A stretch of DNA of 64,000 bases from Halichondria panicea (Eukaryota > Porifera > Demospongiae > Suberitida > Halichondriidae): NCBI RefSeq assembly GCF_963675165.1, contig NC_087392.1, positions 1,193,001 to 1,257,000 of the forward strand. The letters are read 5' to 3'. Positions 61,351 to 64,000 of this stretch are shown piece by piece. The position numbers and the translations under genes were made by a program. Numbering within the stretch: the stretch's first letter is position 1; every line of letters starts with the position of its first letter. A model generated the notes under the pieces. It made no database searches, was not told the origin of the DNA, and saw only the letters and a program-made list of their open reading frames with translations.

Positions 61351-61567
61351 AGTCTTGCACTATAATTATGTACTAAATCTTGAAAGTCATAAACTAAATG
61401 TTCCACACTGATTTTTGGCCACACCTAGTACCTGTACCACACTACATGTATTTGGTTAACACCCAATTATCACTACTAGGTTATCTAACCGCGGCACTTA
61501 GGGCCTGACACGAGTGGTGATAGTGAAGTTCACCAGACTCTTGCAAAGAGGCTGGAAATCGAGACTA

Positions 61568-61576
61568 TATCTTCTT
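61568..61576. repeat. Target-site duplication, right copy (TATCTTCTT)
   Basis: Identical to 56216-56224; it restores the MAT2B frame directly into codon TAC at 61577. Confidence 0.92.
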
Positions 61577-62155
61577 TACATAAGTTCCGACTACGTATTT
61601 GATGGAAATAATGCACCTTACAAGCCTGGGGATTCCACCAATCCACTCAACACGTATGGACAAATGAAACTCGATGGAGAAATTGCCGTGAGAAAGTACA
61701 ATCAATTTGGTGTGCTGAGAATTCCCGTTCTATATGGAAGTGTAGAATCGCTGGGAGAAAGTGCCGTTACAACTCTATTTCAAGCTGTCTTGGATTCGAG
61801 CAAGCCTGTCAAGATGAACGATTTTCAACTCCGATATCCCACCCATGTAGCTGACTGTGCCCAAGTTTGTGTTGGGTTAGCGAACAGACAAGTGAGCGAC
61901 GGTGACAGTAATGCTGGTGGAGTATGGCATTGGAGTGCTGAGGAATGTTTCACCAAGTACACTATGGCAATGGCTATGGCTCAGGTGTTTGGACTCAGTA
62001 GTGATCACTTGGTTGCTGACAAAAGTCCTCCCAGTGGAGCTCCAAGGCCGTTTGACTGTAATTTAGATACAACAGAAACAAAGAAAGCTGTGCAAGTTCA
62101 ACAAACACCCTTCAAAGATGGAATTCGAGCAGTCCTTGAGTCATATCTCCCATAA
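61568..62155 (+). pseudogene. MAT2B: MAT2B, 3' part, separated from its start by the transposon
   Basis: The frame is open from the right target duplication to TAA at 62153-62155. It has YISSDYVFDGNNAPY, NTYGQMKLDGE (the YxxxK motif), LRIPVLYGSVE, LRYPTHVADCA, WHWSAEECFTKYTMA and PRPFDCNLDT, matching the C-terminal two thirds of MAT2B. Joined to the 5' part after removing one 9-bp copy it gives about 298 aa (human 334). No other stop or frameshift was seen, so the insertion is the only lesion. Confidence 0.93.
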
Positions 62156-62568
62156 ACTGTTTTAGAACTTATAGACTTGCTAATTAGTGCTACTTGCTTT
62201 GACATTATTGTTGTGCTAATTATAGACTAGCTAATTTGCTACTTGTATAATTATTGCTTTGATATTAGTATTGTGCTAATGCGCTATGCAGTGACAAGGT
62301 TTACATTGTTTACAACACTTGATCTGGTCATAATGTGGGGGCGTACACTGCTTTTGAATACCACACTCATGTTCAACAGTCATGCATCACTGCTGAGTAT
62401 TTACTATTACAGCATTCTTGCAAGTGGTTTGTGTATCACTGCAATGCGCTAGTTATTCTCTAGCTAATATCCTGTATGTACAGAAGTTTGACTGAGCAAG
62501 CTAATTAACAATTCTACCACATCTGAGTCTATTAGATCTAGCTACTTGTATTTTATTAGAGCTGAATT
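62156..62568. other. Intergenic, MAT2B 3' end to the LMO7/LIMCH1-like gene
   Basis: The interval is AT-rich and opens with an imperfect tandem duplication of about 50-58 bp (62171-62220 and 62222-62280: 'tagact..gctaat..gctacttg' to 'ttgtgctaat'). The remainder holds the promoter and 5' UTR of the next gene. Nothing else was recognised. Confidence 0.6.
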
Positions 62569-64000
62569 ATGAGCCGACAGGCCCTATCTCCACCTCCAGT
62601 ATTCAGTGATGCTGGTACACAAGACAATGCAGTTATTGTGAGAGAAGCACAGGAATGGATTGAGGTAGGTTGTTGTACTTCTAAGCTGTAGTAATACAAC
62701 AATGTGGTTTACTTTGTGACCACAAGGCTCTTTGTGCAAAACAACTACACATTGTGTGTACATTATTTATTCTGTAGGAAGTGACTGGAAAGTCCTTCGG
62801 AGACTCTTTCAAGGATTCACTCAAGGATGGAGTTCTGTTGTGCGAGTAAGTTGGCTCTAATGTTACACCTCTCAGTGTGTCTCAACTGTGTACACTTGCA
62901 GGCTCATGAAGAAAATCAATCCAGGCAGCATTTCTAAAATCAACAAACTCAAATCTCCGATTGCACACTTGGTGAGTGCACATAGTAGCAAGGCTGTCTC
63001 TAGACAAAGCTTTCTAACACAATGACTGTGTGTGGTATATTAATGGGAGTGTCTCTGATTATTCCTTGTTTTGACTGCGTGTTACTTACCTCCTTAGGAC
63101 AACATTCAACAATTCTTGAACGCTTGTCAAGAATTGGGTATGAAGCAATCTCAAATGTTTGATGTAATGGACCTACAATCGTCTCAGATCACGCCCAAAA
63201 AAATTGGGTAATTCATACATTGGTCATGCTTTGTTTAGCGTCTCAATTGATATATTTTTGGTTGTTTACAGTGTAAAGAGAGATGATGCAGACAGGAAAA
63301 TTAGAAGTGTAAGTTATACCCTCGTGTATTGTAATTATTTACAGTTCAAATTAAGTCTTGTAAGTTTACCAGGATGGTATGCTATTTAGTTATATCCTCC
63401 TTTGAAATCCCCCTCTGTATACAATGTGTAGGTGTGTATGACTCTCTATTGGCTGGGCAGAACTGTAGCAGAGATGGAGGAATACAGGGGCCCCCAGTTG
63501 GACCGGAGTGCATTTTCAGCTATTATGCAAGTTGGACAGGTGAGGGAGTAAATCAAGTGTTATAACAACTGTGTCCAGCCCACTTGCATAGCTAAATAAC
63601 AATGCACTCACTTGGCCTTCTATGTACACTGTCACTCATGCTTGTGTACATGGAATGTAGTACTCGGATGACGAAGAGAGCAATGGAAGTCCAACTCCCG
63701 AGTCACCTGACCACTACCAAATTGAGTTGGACAACCACATCTCAAGTCCTGAGCTCCCATCAACCGGCCCAATTGAGAATGGAATGGGACTCACGTTTGA
63801 GCAAGAACAAACTGCTGACCAGTTGCTGGCTGACATACAGAGTGCTGTAGACGAAATGCTTCATGACTTCCAATCTGGATACATTCCCGAAGAGACACCA
63901 GAGGTAAGTATGACTGCACTGTATTATTGGATGGATATTATTGACGTTTAATTGCAGAAGGAATCTGGTAGTCGTGTGGGTATAAGTGTGCACATGATCA
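62569..64000 (+). CDS. LMO7/LIMCH1-like calponin-homology protein (3' partial)
   Basis: Exons 62569-62664, 62778-62845, 62902-62971, 63098-63207, 63272-63308, 63432-63539, 63661-63903 and 63958 onward join in frame. The protein begins MSRQALSPPPVF, then a single CH domain: EAQEWIEEVTGKSF, LKDGVLLCELMKKINPGSI, INKLKSPIAHLDNIQQFLNACQELGM and VCMTLYWLGRTV. This pattern (INxLxxPIAxLDNI, QLF/MF, TLYWLGR) is that of LMO7 and LIMCH1 rather than calponin or spectrin. An acidic Ser/Pro-rich region follows. LMO7/LIMCH1 bind actin and nonmuscle myosin at junctions. The LIM domain expected at the C-terminus would be past the window. Confidence 0.88.

Larger units (their letters stand above)
56225..61567 (+). 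mobile_element. DNA transposon with DUF6589-type protein and RecQ helicase genes
   Basis: The 5,343-bp element begins TAGTCTGG and ends CGAGACTA, so the outermost six bases are an inverted repeat. A further word, GTCGGGTGAACTT near the left end and GTCTGGTGAACTT (complement) near the right, forms an imperfect subterminal inverted repeat. It is flanked by a perfect 9-bp duplication. Inside are two convergent genes (56406-59989 plus, 61350-60021 minus) with 31 bp between their stops. The terminal 180 and 217 bp are non-coding. Both genes seem intact and the duplication is perfect, pointing to a recent insertion. The DUF6589-type protein plus helicase pairing reminds me of the AcademH group of Academ transposons, but I could not check that. 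The 9-bp duplication would also suit Mutator-like elements. Confidence 0.9.

Noticed and set aside
56216-61578. An 11-bp duplication (TATCTTCTTTA) instead of 9 bp
   Set aside because: With 9 bp the ends become symmetrical TAGTCT / AGACTA, so the extra TA is better read as element sequence.
55907-62155. MAT2B as a normal gene with a 5.3-kb intron hosting a transposon
   Set aside because: There is no GT at the left boundary or AG at the right; the frame meets TAG at once, and the 9-bp duplication falls within codons.
1-64000. CRISPR array, operon, riboswitch or rho-independent terminator
   Set aside because: The genes are spliced eukaryotic genes; no spaced direct repeats of CRISPR type were found. 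No tRNA or rRNA was recognised either, though small RNA genes could be missed by eye.

Overview
The window is nuclear DNA of an early-branching animal, most probably a sponge. The genes are single-copy animal orthologues (COR-domain kinase, ciliary and centriolar genes, an LMO7/LIMCH1-type CH protein). They are cut by many short GT-AG introns of about 50-250 bp, packed head-to-head and tail-to-tail, with small inverted-repeat elements in the introns. The phylum is inferred from gene style only. All gene models were spliced by hand from reading frames, splice sites and remembered protein families; no search was run.

Layout. 210-5778 (+): 3' part of a LRRK-like ROCO protein whose kinase domain looks catalytically dead. 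5896-7472 (-): FBXO8. 7892-14280 (+): a full ABCB/MDR transporter. 14495-15987 (-): ALG5. 16273-22601 (-): CEP135. 22743-24330 (+): an AKAP17A-like protein. 24585-34330 (-): the NUP98-NUP96 precursor. 34644-43218 (+): IFT172. 43403-44053 (-): nucleoside diphosphate kinase. 44179-45848 (+): UNC50. 46044-52053 (-): an INPP4 phosphatase with an extra N-terminal PH domain resembling sesquipedalian/PHETA. 52179-53958 (+): COA5. 54282-55166 (+): an intronless FAM181-like protein. 55907-62155 (+): MAT2B, split by a transposon. 62569-end (+): the start of an LMO7/LIMCH1-like CH-domain protein.

The main discovery is a 5,343-bp DNA transposon at 56225-61567, inserted inside the coding exon of MAT2B with a perfect 9-bp target duplication (TATCTTCTT). 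Removing it and one duplicate restores the MAT2B frame exactly. It carries two apparently intact, convergent genes: a protein of about 1,054 aa with the features I recall of DUF6589 (candidate transposase) and a RecQ-family helicase of about 426 aa. This is a helicase-bearing transposon, perhaps related to the AcademH type, and it looks young.

Other points of interest are the PHETA-like PH/INPP4 fusion, a FAM181 homologue outside vertebrates, the LRRK-like pseudokinase, near-identical NBD segments within the ABCB gene, a GC-AG intron in CEP135, five short bidirectional promoters (125-419 bp), and several MITE families.
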